From positions 1 through 57,161 of the forward strand of contig JAAVTG010000487.1 in the NCBI GenBank assembly GCA_011947345.1: a DNA stretch of 57,161 bases. The letters run 5' to 3'. This document shows, one piece after another, positions 1 to 9,561 of the stretch. Below the pieces are notes generated by a model. It was not told the DNA's origin, made no database searches, and saw only the letters and a list, made by a program, of their open reading frames with translations. A program made the position numbers and the translations under genes. How positions within the stretch are numbered: position 1 is the stretch's first letter; each line of letters starts with the position of its first letter. This DNA is from Phytophthora quininea (taxonomy: Eukaryota > Oomycota > Peronosporomycetes > Peronosporales > Peronosporaceae).

Positions 1-2248
1 GCACGACCAATTTGTAGTGATCTTCAAAGAACAACAAAGACTCAATCACCTTAGCAAATGCGCCTCCACGGTTCAGAAGGCGTATCGTTGCTACAAGTTT
101 CGCCTACACAATTGAAACACATGCTCGCTAGCATGTTCGTCGAGTTTGTAGACTATTCAGGGCGATCGGTTAAGTTCCAACATATTTCAAGCGGGAAGTA
201 TCTCTCGAAGCGCCCCATCTTTTGAAAGGCGTCGCGTGTGGGAAAATTGTTCCGCTGCCATATCCTGGAGAAGAGTTTCGTGCGTTCTGCGAACGTCACG
301 AGGATAACACGCAACTGAGTGACGCAAAGGTTCCAGCAGAAGTGTACTGCGTGGAATGCGAAGATGCGATGTGTAAAATCTGCTTCAGTAGAGACCACAC
401 GGTGCGTAAAGCTTTCCAATCGCACCAAGCTCGGAGAATACAGAAATGCAGCCATTGCAACCTGGAAACTGCAACAAGAGAGTGTCTTCAATGCGGAAAT
501 GGAAAGGTTCCGTACTGTGATTCTTGCTTTCCGCATGTACACCGTCAGCTTCTCAAGCAATCCAAGCAAGATCAGCGAAGCAAACCTGCCTCTAACTCAG
601 TAATATCGAATGCGGTGCAGGCTGACGAAAAACTGCACAAGTTTCAAGCGTTGGTCGTCATGTGTGTCGAATGCTCAGACCGGGTTGCGCAGTGGTCGTG
701 TGAAACCTGCTTGGACTTCTTTTGCAAGCGTTGTATGAGCTCATACCATGCAAAAGGCCAACGACAGCATCATCGATATCCGCTTAAACTATTTTTCCGT
801 GCTTCGTCAGAAAGCACAGGAAAAGCGTGATGCCGACAATTTAAAAGAGCTTGAAAAGAAGAGAAAACAGAGGGAAGCAGAGAAAAGGTTACAAGAGGCC
901 GAACTTCGACGGCAAAACCTTGCTACGACGAAAATTCAGGCCGTGATTCGATCTTTTGTTGCTCGTCGAAAAGGCAAAGCGTACATGAAGCTTGTGCGAC
1001 AAACACAAGCAGCTCGGGCCCAACGACTTAAGGACGAAAGAGTGCGAACGTCAATCGCGTACAAGGTGAAAGCCGTCTTTGGGGTTTCACCAGCCTTAAA
1101 GTCAGACACAGCCCAAGAGACTGAGGCCCGTCGTCAGCGGTTTGAAAACATTAAGCGCACACTATTCCTCCAGCGACTACCTTTAGATCCATCGAATCCA
1201 GTGACGAGACACTGGAGCACGAGACACAAAGCTCGAGCGTTGAAGGCCACCAGGACGTGGTGTGACTACGACGCACAAGTAAAGATCAAGAGGGTGAGTG
1301 GGAAAACTGCGTGGGCTCGATCGTGTCGACGCAAAACATGATGCTCACGGGAAAGTGCTTGTGTTTATCCCGCTGGCGAACCGGTCTGTGGTTCTCCGCT
1401 GGGAAGACATCCAGCCGTTTGATCAGGAGATGCTACGCCGTCCGTATGAGCCACCACAACAAGTGGCAGTGAATCTCTCGAGAGATTTCCACGCGAAAAT
1501 CTCCCAAGTATTGGACGCTGGTGCTCGGCGAGCACAGTTGCTGTATCTTCAAACGCTCGAGTTCAACGACATTGCGCAGTACGCATGGGTGGCCGAGTAC
1601 GACAAGCTACAGCAGAAGAAGAGTACTGGAACGTAGTGCTTAATAGGCGCGTAGCAGAACCTCCCAAGGCAATGGAGCAGATCGAGCGCATGGAGCAAGA
1701 TCAGCGCGAGAAGCTGGAGAAGCGAGTAGCCCTAGCGAGGAGTAAACTGATAGCGCTGCTACACCCGTTCCAACCGAAGAACAAGGCCAAGCTAGCGTTA
1801 CGAAGGAGCGCCATCGTGTTCATCCCCAGCGGTCTGGTAGCGCCCGAAAGCAACACGTCAGTAGCGACTTTGCGGCGGGAGATGGAGGCCATCGACTGCG
1901 CTCGCTTCTGGCATGACAAGGTGGTCCCAGACCGGCGCTTCGGTGGCAAGAAGGCTAGGAAGTTTTTGTCGATATGCGACCCCAGTGTTAGTTGGGCGGT
2001 GGCGAAGATCTTCTACTGGATGGATCTGCACGAGAGCGGCGGGTTCGAATCGCACCAAGAAGCTGCTGGGTATGGCCGAGGACAAGCAAATGTACGTGGC
2101 CAACGCTGTGGCTGAGAAATTGGCGATCTCTGGCGAGACCGAAGCGTCTCGAGACAAACTGTTGCAGTTGCTGCAACTAGACGAATCTACGCTGCAATTG
2201 CTGGTCTCGAAAGACCACCAGCAAGCTGCGAGTGAGGACGCGCATTGA
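1..2248 (+). CDS. B-box zinc-finger / IQ-motif protein, 5' end outside the window, frame broken
   Basis: No single frame spans this gene, but consecutive frames join into one protein. It opens with an IQ-like helix (VQKAYRCYKF, about 75-110). Next come cysteine/histidine-rich B-box-like modules at 330-770, with pairs such as CVECEDAMCKIC, CSHCNLETATREC and CVECSDRVAQWSC. A charged coiled coil follows (about 800-900), then a canonical IQ motif (ATTKIQAVIRSFVARRKGK, about 920-985), a region at 1298-1636, and a helical C-terminus ending at TGA 2246-2248. Frame changes fall near 115, 220, 800, 1300, 1610 and 2060, several at short homopolymers. IQ motifs bind calmodulin-type EF-hand proteins, and this B-box/IQ combination is common in flagellar or centriolar proteins of protists; the flagellar role is inference. 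The breaks may be assembly indels, unrecognised introns or pseudogenization. Identity of the domains is fairly sure, the exact product is not. Confidence 0.6.
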
Positions 2249-2335
2249 CCAGCGTCGAATTGATGCACATCAAGAAACGGCTGGGTAAAGTTAAGCGCAC
2301 TTTAGAAATCGTCTGGTACTGTCGTTGTTTAGAAT

Positions 2336-2349
2336 TTAAGCGCGCTTAA
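2336..2349. promoter_or_regulatory. 14-bp perfect palindrome upstream of the L35 gene
   Basis: TTAAGCGCGCTTAA is a perfect palindrome 131 bp upstream of the L35 start codon. A half-similar copy (TTAAGCGCACTTTA) lies at 2291-2304. Paired palindromic sites in a ribosomal-protein promoter could be a dimer-binding element. This is inference from position and symmetry only. Confidence 0.3.
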
Positions 2350-2479
2350 GGGTTTCACTGGTACAGGTGGTACCAGTCGCCGCGCTCGAGCCCAACCAGT
2401 GGTTTGCCAGAGCCGCGTCCATTTGCATTGCCCACGCAGCAAAAGGGAAGTTGGAAGCTAACGCATCAGCTAGGAAACA

Positions 2480-3047
2480 ATGGGTAAGTGAAGCCAGCCA
2501 TGCATACACAGCAGCACACAGAGAGCCCTACGAGCAGAGCGATGCGGCCTCAGACAGCGCAGGATTCGCAGACACAGGTGGCCAAGACTTGACTGCGGCC
2601 GTCGCTCTGCTCTTATAGAGGGGCTACTTTACTACCAGGACCAGGACCCAAACGTGCTGACGGTTGTGCCTGCCTGCAGTCCAGATTAAGGCGCACGAGC
2701 TTCGCACCAAGAGCAAGACGGAGCTGCTCCGTCAGCTGGACGACTACCAGCAGGAGCTGGCCCAGCTCCGCGTGGCCAAGGTCATCGGCGGCGCCGCCTC
2801 CAAGCTCAGCAAGATCCGCGTGGTGCGCAAGTCGATTGCCCGCGTGCTGACGGTCTACAACCAGACGCAGAAGGCCAAGCTGCACCAGGCGCTGGGCTCC
2901 AAGAAGCACGTGCCGCTGGACCTGCGCCGCAAGCAGACGCGCGCCATCCGCCGCCAGCTGTCCAAGCACGAGAAGTCGCTTAAGACGCTCAAGCAGCAGA
3001 AGAAGGAGGCCTACTTCCCCAAGCGCCGCTTCGCCCTCAAGGCCTAA
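2480..3047 (+). CDS. RPL35: 60S ribosomal protein L35 (uL29), two exons
   Basis: Exon 2 (2680-3047) encodes nearly the whole of eukaryotic L35/uL29, with the family core [23 protein letters not shown] and the basic tail ending KRRFALKA. There is no ATG at its start: the frame opens just after an acceptor (CTGCAG, ending 2679) with two bases of a split codon. ATGG followed directly by GTAAGT occurs at 2480-2489, so a 4-nt coding exon (2480-2483), an intron 2484-2679 and exon 2 give 372 nt, a 123-residue protein reading M-V-Q-I-K. That is the usual length of the family. L35 sits near the polypeptide exit tunnel of the large subunit. The gene converges with the RAD51-like gene; stop codons lie 85 bp apart. 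Unlike its neighbours it has no frame break. Confidence 0.95.
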
Positions 3048-3132
3048 GCGCTACCGGGTGTGCGTCTCTTTGGACTAAATACAACCTCCTAAGCTTCCCA
3101 CGGCGTCGAAATCCCCCTGCAAATGTGTTGAT

Positions 3133-4990
3133 TTAGTCGCCGAGGACGTTCCAGCAGAAACTATCGTCTTCCGAGTTTGAGTCCGACACGAGGTCGAAGC
3201 TGCTACTACCAGAGTCGGCTTTGTCTTCTTCTTCGTCGTCATCTTCGCTTGGTGGGACCAGTTGAGTAGCATCTGGATCGACGTCGTCTCCGGTGCTTTG
3301 TTGCGTTGAGCGTAATGTACTTGCAGGGTCGACTAGTGGCAGTGCACCCAGTGCGAGATCACTCAGCAAGTCGTCGTGGATAGAGAGTCGTCGGAGGTTT
3401 GGCTTGTTGATATGTTTGGGTCTGCAGCTGGTTCAACACCACCTTCCTATTGTGCAAAGCCAAAAGTTGTAGATGCTGACAGGTATGTGAAGATGACAGA
3501 AGACACGTACTTTGATCGTGAACGGCTGCACTACGTAGCCTGCTGCAGATGACTTTACAATCGTGATCGACCGATGAGCGATGTGTCGCTCTAATATCAA
3601 CTGCAGGGCAGAAAAATAGTGTGTTAGCGGTCTCGAAGAAAGCTACAAAACCTGCTAAGACTTGCCCTTGTCGTCACGCAATGCGCCCAGCTATCGCCAA
3701 GAAGAGGTTTCGTGTACAAACCACCTACAACATCGTAATGTGAAGATCGGTGCAGCGAAAGTAGCAGCATTCCTTTTACCTTCGCCATCAACTGTAGTTG
3801 CACGGTTAGTGACGGCCACAAATGCTTGATATGTGTCGGCAAAAAGTCTGCAAGAAATCAATGGTCATTTTCTAACGGCACCTTCAACACCTGCAACGCA
3901 GACACACTTTAAGTCTCTCGCAAGTTTTAGCATTTGATGCTGACGCTGAGCGTGCGTGAAATCGTCAGCCTGCCATTGTAAAGACCAATACCACAACTTC
4001 AGCTGGCAAGGTAGTAAAACAATAATAAAAGCCACAGTTCACCTTTACAAAAAGTGTAGTCACGCAGTCGATTAGCACAAGCTTTACTGCTTGCGTAGCC
4101 ATGGCATCGTGCATCGCTTTAAACCTGAACACGATTTCAACGGCGTAAGGCTACGTTAAAACCCCGAAAGATAAACTTTTGTACTTACGTACTTGGAGAT
4201 AAACGGAGTGAGCGAGTCAATCTTCACGACCCGAACACGCTTCATGACTGCAGCTGCCAGCGCCTTTATGTCTTCGTCTTGACCAGTTTTCGCCATTTGA
4301 ATGCGTGCAAGTGCAATTTGAAGTAATCTGCATCATAACATCGTAAGAAAACTGCATCAATTCCACCATGACAGTTGAGCAAACCGCTTGGCGCTGAAGT
4401 TGTGCTCCACGTCAAAGAACACGACGCTATTCTCCGGGTAATCCATCGCACACGCCACTGCGAGTGTCATAGCCATTTGACTCTTGCCGATTCCAGCTGC
4501 ACCCACAAACTCCGTCAGTCCGCGACATTGGAGACCACCGTTCAGCGCTTGGTCAATGCTTGGCAGCCCCGTTCGTAAGAAAATGGGGTGGTTGACACTG
4601 TCGAGGAACATGTCGAAAGCCTACACAGTAAATGACAATAGTAAGATTATATTGTCAGTTGCAACAATTCAACAAGTTTTGAACGCACAGTTTGCGGCGC
4701 TGGGGCCAGTCGGATCGACAATTTCTCCAGCAATTCCTGCATTTGACACATTTTTCAGCTGCAACTTTTCTTTTCAATAGAAAATCTCAAGTATCCTACC
4801 TTCGTTTCGCGAATCGACATGTCCACAGCATGGGCGACGTCACAGGAGGACGCTGCAAGAGCTGGCGGTGCGTGGCGATGCCGCTTGAACGGAATAACCC
4901 CTGCGTCGCTCGTCCACATTCTCTCGAGCCAACACCCGCTGCAACATTTGCAATTGACTAACGCCACAAAACTCACTTCTGTTACACACT
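3133..4990 (-). CDS. RAD51-paralogue (RAD51B/XRCC3-type) recombination ATPase, multi-exon
   Basis: Read on the minus strand, short exons separated by GT-AG introns assemble a RecA-fold protein. An N-terminal helical part (about 4800-4950) leads to an exon with SIDQALNGGL and Walker A GAAGIGKSQ (about 4380-4610). Then FFDVEHNFSAKRF, a helical exon (4200-4310), Walker B KLVLIDCVTTLF (about 4060-4120), an exon with LTNQ-like VAVTNRATT (about 3790-3840), GDSWAHCVTTR (about 3660-3710), LILERHIAHRSI (about 3540-3600) and an acidic C-terminal exon ending with TAA at 3133-3135. VEHNFSAKR resembles RAD51B more than XRCC3. RAD51 paralogues assist RAD51 filament assembly in homologous recombination. At least eight introns are implied. 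The start is not resolved; the first exon may lie near 4930-4990. The 5' end lies about 60 bp from the stop of the bestrophin gene at 5051. Confidence 0.75.
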
Positions 4991-5050
4991 TTCACACCAA
5001 AGGTAACATATACTGGCAATCTTATGGCGCTGTCTTCACTACATGGACAC

Positions 5051-6575
5051 TTAGACAGCATCCGTCGATCCGTAGATATTCGCAGCACCGTCCACCAGAT
5101 TGTCCTTCTCCGTCTTCTCAATATTCCCGTCGTGGAACAAAGCTGTGTACTGATTGATTTCGGGCAACGAGTCTTGTTGCAGGATGGCCATATTGGCCGG
5201 TGACAGTCGTCCCTGGTGGAACGAAAAGGACTCGGACACTGTGGATTTGAGCTTGGCGTACGGCACTTGACGCCATGAACCATCGCCCGAGCTATCTGGG
5301 ATGTGGGACAGACTGGCACCGCCGGTGATGAAGTAGTATTGGCTGCGGATCAGCACAGTCAGCTCTTCCTCGATATGCAGCAGACGCGCTTCCAGATCAA
5401 TGTCGTTGGCGTCCAAACCGAACGGACACTCGATCTCCATAGCCACTTCGTCGGCCATGAAGAGGAACGTCCCCATAGAAAGACCCAGATCGGCGTGTAC
5501 AGTCCCGAGTTGGGCACGATGACGAACGTGTAGAGCAGCATGTAACCCGCCAACAGGAACTGCAAGTACTGCATGTAGTTGAACGGGATCGGGACGTTGG
5601 CGATGTTGAAGACGGTCGTGTACAGGTTGGGCAGCTGCGCGATCTTGATCTGCAGGTTATTGGCGTTCGGTAGCGTCAGGTGGCCGCGCATAGTGGCGAC
5701 TTGGACCAGTCGCTTCAACCAGAGTTCGGTGATGGTGGCGCGCAGCTTGTGGGGAGTTCTCCGCACAAGAGCGCGGTACGACTCCTTGTCCTTGACCTCC
5801 TTCTTGTGCTCCGATCCGCATGCGTACAGCTCGTCGTACTCTGCGTCCGTCAGCACACCTGAGTCCTTGAGCTTGTCGATCCCGTCACGGCCCCGACAGT
5901 CGTGGAAGACGATGGCAATATACAAAAACACCAGGCGACGCAGTTCCGTGAAGAACGTACACTTCTCCAACACGTCGCGAGGAATGTGTTGCTTCTTGTG
6001 CTGCATTTGTTGACGTTTCTTGTCAAGCTCGAGCTCATCCTGAACGGATCTCCCACTGCGCTTAGCAGCTTCCGCGATGGCTTCATCATTGGTGTCCTCG
6101 ACGTTGCTTTCCTTGAGCTCTTGCTTGATGGTGGTGCTGACATAGGCACACCCTGAGCCGACGATCTCTCGGGCAGCTTCGGAAAGAGCGCCCATCGCCA
6201 CCATACCAGCCCGCCATTGCGTGAACGCCGAGTTGAGTCGGAACGAGATGATGAGACCCAGGAACGTGTTGAACACTGTCAACGAGTCGGTGAAGGCGGT
6301 CGAGCTGCGTGTGGGGACCACGAACGGGTGCAGGTGGTTGGCCACCGACACGGCGAGAGCGATCGTCGCCATCAGCAGAGCTCGCATCGGGGCCTGTCCG
6401 TTCAACGCCGACCCGTGCCACCGCAGCAGCACAGCCCACAGACGCGACGTATCGTAGTAAATCATGCCTCGGTCCTTGATGAGTTTTTCGGGAATGACGT
6501 CCCTTCCAGCACAGCGGTGTACTCCTCCTGCACCAGGAATCCCGTGGGAAAGTTGAGCAGTGGGCAAGCGTCCAT
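5051..6575 (-). CDS. Bestrophin-like (UPF0187 / RFP-TM) anion channel A, frame broken
   Basis: The main frame reads MIYYDTSRLWAVLLRWHGSA, a first membrane segment, then the family signature FRLNSAFTQWRAG. Further membrane segments follow, then the conserved block AMEIECPFGLDANDIDLEA near 5390-5450. Bestrophins are pentameric chloride/bicarbonate channels, and the CPFG-acidic block corresponds to the cytosolic calcium-clasp region. The frame changes at about 5474: TGGGGACG here against TGGGGCACG in the paralogue at 6937-8262, that is one missing base. A second change near 6515 separates an upstream ATG (6573-6575; MDACPLLNFPTG) from the core. Alternatively translation starts at the internal MIYYD. 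It is transcribed away from channel B and converges on nothing; the RAD51-like gene follows in the same direction. Confidence 0.85.
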
Positions 6576-6936
6576 CTTACAGCGGTCAGAAGAGTACACG
6601 GCGGGCACTAAAACCTCATCAGCTGGCGATGCATCACTTCATCGACGTGATATCTAACGACGTCATTGTCGTCTCGATTAGGTTAGCTTCACATCGAGAA
6701 GAAGAAGCCGCCGTTGATCAATCTTACGGTCAAGGGCCTCGCATTTTCCTCGGAGTGCTGCCGTTGGCGAGGGTTTCGGTGGCTGCAGATACAATACGTT
6801 CCCCCAGCTGCAGTGACCGTAGCTGTCTACACGGTGCAGCAGATGTCGATGGCCAAGGCGGGAGAGCTCAACACACTGCTGCTCCATTAGCTCCGTGGTT
6901 TCATTTCGCAACAAGAGCAGTTGGACACTCGCAGGC
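6576..6936. promoter_or_regulatory. Shared bidirectional promoter region between two bestrophin-like genes
   Basis: The 361 bp between the two divergent starts has no convincing conserved coding sequence and must hold both promoters. A short in-frame stretch upstream of 6937 (from about 6840) could be a 5' extension of channel B or leader sequence. No TATA box is evident. Confidence 0.55.
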
Positions 6937-8262
6937 ATGATCTACTACGACACGGCGCATTTGTGGGGCGTCCTGCCGAGGCTGCACGGTTCGGCTCTCA
7001 ATGGCCAAGCCCCCAAGCGAGCTTTCGTGATGGCAATCATCGCCCTAATGATTGCGATTGTCAATCACTACCACCCGTTTGTGGTGGCGACGCGTGAATC
7101 GACGGCGTTCACGGACTCGCTCACGGTGTTCAACACGTTCCTGGGTCTCATCGTGTCGTTCCGAATGAACTCGGCCTTCAGTCAGTGGCGAGCGGGCGTG
7201 GTGGCGGTCGGTTCGCTCTCTGAAGCAGCCCGAGATATCGTCGGCTCTGGATGCGCCTACGTGAGCACCACTATCAAGATGGAGGAGCAGAAAGTTGACG
7301 AAAATCATGGCAGTGTCAACAATTCCAAGCAGTCGGCTGTCCCACAAGACGTCGTGGAGAAGTGCACGTTCTTCACCGAGCTCCGTCGACTGGTTTTCTT
7401 GTACATTGCGATCGTATTCCACGCCTCACGTGGACTCGACGGCATCGACAAGCTGCGGGAAGCTGGCGTTCTTACTGCTGACGAATACGACGAGCTATAC
7501 GCGTGCGGCACCGAGAACAAAACACTGGTAGAGAATATCGAGTCGTATCAAGCAGTGGTTCGTCGTACCCCACACAAGCTGCGCGCCACCATCACCGAGC
7601 TCTGGATGAAGCGTCTCGTACAAGTTGCCACGAACCGGGGCCACATGACTCCGCAGAACTCAAACAATTTGCAACTCAAGATCTCGAGACTCCCCAACCT
7701 GTACACAACGGTCTTCAACATCGCCAACGTCCCGATCCCGTTCAACTACATGCAGTACTTGCAGTTCCTGCTCGCTGGTTATATGTTGCTGTACACGTTC
7801 GTCATCGTGCCAAGGTCCGAGTTCTTCACGCCGCTTTGGGTGTTCATGTGGGGCACGTTCCTGTTTATGGCGGACGAGGTCGCCATGGAGATCGAGTGTC
7901 CATTTGGGTTGGATGCGAATGACATTGATCTTGAAGCGCGTCTGCTCCAAATTGAGGAGGAACTGACCGTGCTGATCCGCAGTCAGTATTACTTCGTGTC
8001 TGGAGGCAAATGCCTCACACGGATTCCGTCGATTCCCGATGCAGACTCGTGGAAGCGAACTCCGTTCGGAAAGCCCAAACCTGCCTCACTCCAGAAAGAT
8101 TTCTCGTTCCACCAAGGCCGTCTCTCTCCATCGCAAGGAGGAGGACTTCGACAGGGGTCATTGCCCGAGATCAGCGAGTTCACAAACCTCATCCAGGACC
8201 CGAACGTATCGTCTGGCAGCAACCGAGGAAGTGACTACGGTTCAGCAAATTCTTCCGCGTAG
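6937..8262 (+). CDS. Bestrophin-like (UPF0187 / RFP-TM) anion channel B, intact frame
   Basis: A single 441-codon frame from ATG 6937. Membrane segment 1 lies at about residues 29-45. The bestrophin signature FRMNSAFSQWRAG follows at about 75-87. A hydrophobic segment LVFLYIAIVFHAS and a long hydrophobic pair (YLQFLLAGYMLLYTFVIV and WVFMWGTFLFM) come before AMEIECPFGLDANDIDLEA. The last about 100 residues are polar and Ser/Pro-rich, as in cytoplasmic bestrophin tails. It is a close paralogue of channel A, diverging most in the cytosolic loop after YVSTTIK and in the tail. The start was chosen at the ATG equivalent to MIYYD of channel A; the frame is open upstream to about 6840, so a longer N-terminus or an upstream exon is possible. 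Function as an anion channel is inferred from the family. Confidence 0.88.
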   Translation: MIYYDTAHLWGVLPRLHGSALNGQAPKRAFVMAIIALMIAIVNHYHPFVVATRESTAFTDSLTVFNTFLGLIVSFRMNSAFSQWRAGVVAVGSLSEAARDIVGSGCAYVSTTIKMEEQKVDENHGSVNNSKQSAVPQDVVEKCTFFTELRRLVFLYIAIVFHASRGLDGIDKLREAGVLTADEYDELYACGTENKTLVENIESYQAVVRRTPHKLRATITELWMKRLVQVATNRGHMTPQNSNNLQLKISRLPNLYTTVFNIANVPIPFNYMQYLQFLLAGYMLLYTFVIVPRSEFFTPLWVFMWGTFLFMADEVAMEIECPFGLDANDIDLEARLLQIEEELTVLIRSQYYFVSGGKCLTRIPSIPDADSWKRTPFGKPKPASLQKDFSFHQGRLSPSQGGGLRQGSLPEISEFTNLIQDPNVSSGSNRGSDYGSANSSA

Positions 8263-8328
8263 GCGACGAGGAATATTTGAAATACCATGCTGATTTCCCA
8301 GCCATTGTGAGCGTTCAGCAAAAAGAAC

Positions 8329-9327
8329 TTAGGCCGACTTGATGCCGGTCATGCCGCCCGCCTGCTCAATGAGTTTCTCTGTTTTGGCGCGGAACTCGTA
8401 ATACTTGGCCTCGTCCCTGGGGATATCCGCGTCGCCCTTCTTGTACATTACCGCCAGGTTGTGGCACGCAGGCGCAAAGTTGGCGTCGCAGGCCTTCTCC
8501 AGGTACGTCTTCGCCGTGACGGCGTCCCGCTTGATAGGACTGCCGGCAACGGGTGACAGGTACATACTCGCGACGCGGTTGCAGCTGTTGGCGTCGTCGC
8601 GCTCGCACGCCTCCTTGAACGCGGCGAGGCCCTTGGCAACGTCCTGCAGCACCAAAACAACAGCAGCATCAGCAACAGAAGACTCTAACAACACTAGAGC
8701 AAAGACACACCTTATCGCAGCCGATGCCCTGCGTGCGCATGAATCCGACGTGGTGGCAGCCGGCGGCGTGGCCGTCAGCACACGATTTCTCTATCGTCAC
8801 AGCAACATGAGTTCTCACTTTCTGCTTCAAGTGGCACACTCGAGCCAACTCACCGAAGAGCTTGAAGGCCTCGGGGTCGCTCTGCTCGGTGCCCTTGCCA
8901 GCAACTGCAGGGTAGACAAAAGGATAGCTATTGAGCATCTCCAGTAGCATCAAGTGTTGTTGGTTGTGACCAATAAAACTCACGCTTCAGACGGCCGAGG
9001 TTGAAGCAGGACGCCGGATACCCATTCTTGCTGCAGTTGAGCTCGTACATCTTGGCTGTAAGAGCAAATCAAACAAGTGCAAAGCGCACAGAATTGGAAT
9101 TGCGCACAAAAACAATTAGTTTATCAAAGCGAAGGATGGCGTCGAAAAGGCCGCATACCTGCGTCCGCGTAGTTCTTGTCCACGACGGCCAGCCACTCGC
9201 CCCAGCTGTGGCAGGCGCTGGCGTCGCCGTCGCCGTCGCCGTCGTTGCAATTTGAACGGAACTCGTAGTGGCGTTCCTCCAGTTGCTGGTTCACGCGCTT
9301 GACGTCGGCGGCGCTGGGGTTCGCCAT
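8329..9327 (-). CDS. COA7: COA7-like SEL1-repeat protein, left-arm copy, five exons
   Basis: Mirror copy of the gene at 18022-19014, with the same exon structure. It differs by two extra residues in a Gly-Asp run (an extra GACGGC unit near 9228-9246) and by its stop codon (TAA here, TAG in the other copy), because the inverted repeat ends inside the stop. The predicted protein is about 228 residues of SEL1/TPR-like repeats with paired cysteines (for example ACHSWGEWL, CSKNGYPASCFNLGRL, ACHNLAVMYKKG). The domain layout and length fit cytochrome c oxidase assembly factor 7 of the mitochondrial intermembrane space. Its 3' flank is the bestrophin-side sequence. Which copy is ancestral cannot be told from the window. 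Confidence 0.8.
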
Positions 9328-9561
9328 GGCACTTCAGATTGACCAGGAAAATTACGACCTCATGTTGATGGCTTATCTATGTGCCTGCAAAATATAGACT
9401 TTCTTTGCTATTATTTTCTAAAATCTAAATAAAAGTGATTATTTTCCCGAATGGGTATCCATACAAATTTAGGCAGAAAAGAGTCACTTCCGTGGACTTC
9501 GCGACGCTGTCTTGCAGTACTATCTATTCCCAGCCTCAGACACTGTCCGAATTAGTCGTTA

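Noticed and set aside
153..569. 138-codon minus-strand ORF
   Set aside because: Shadow of the cysteine-rich B-box frame on the plus strand; no protein-like features.
2613..2969. 118-codon minus-strand ORF over L35
   Set aside because: Leu/Ala/Gly-rich antisense of the L35 coding exon, a codon-bias artefact.
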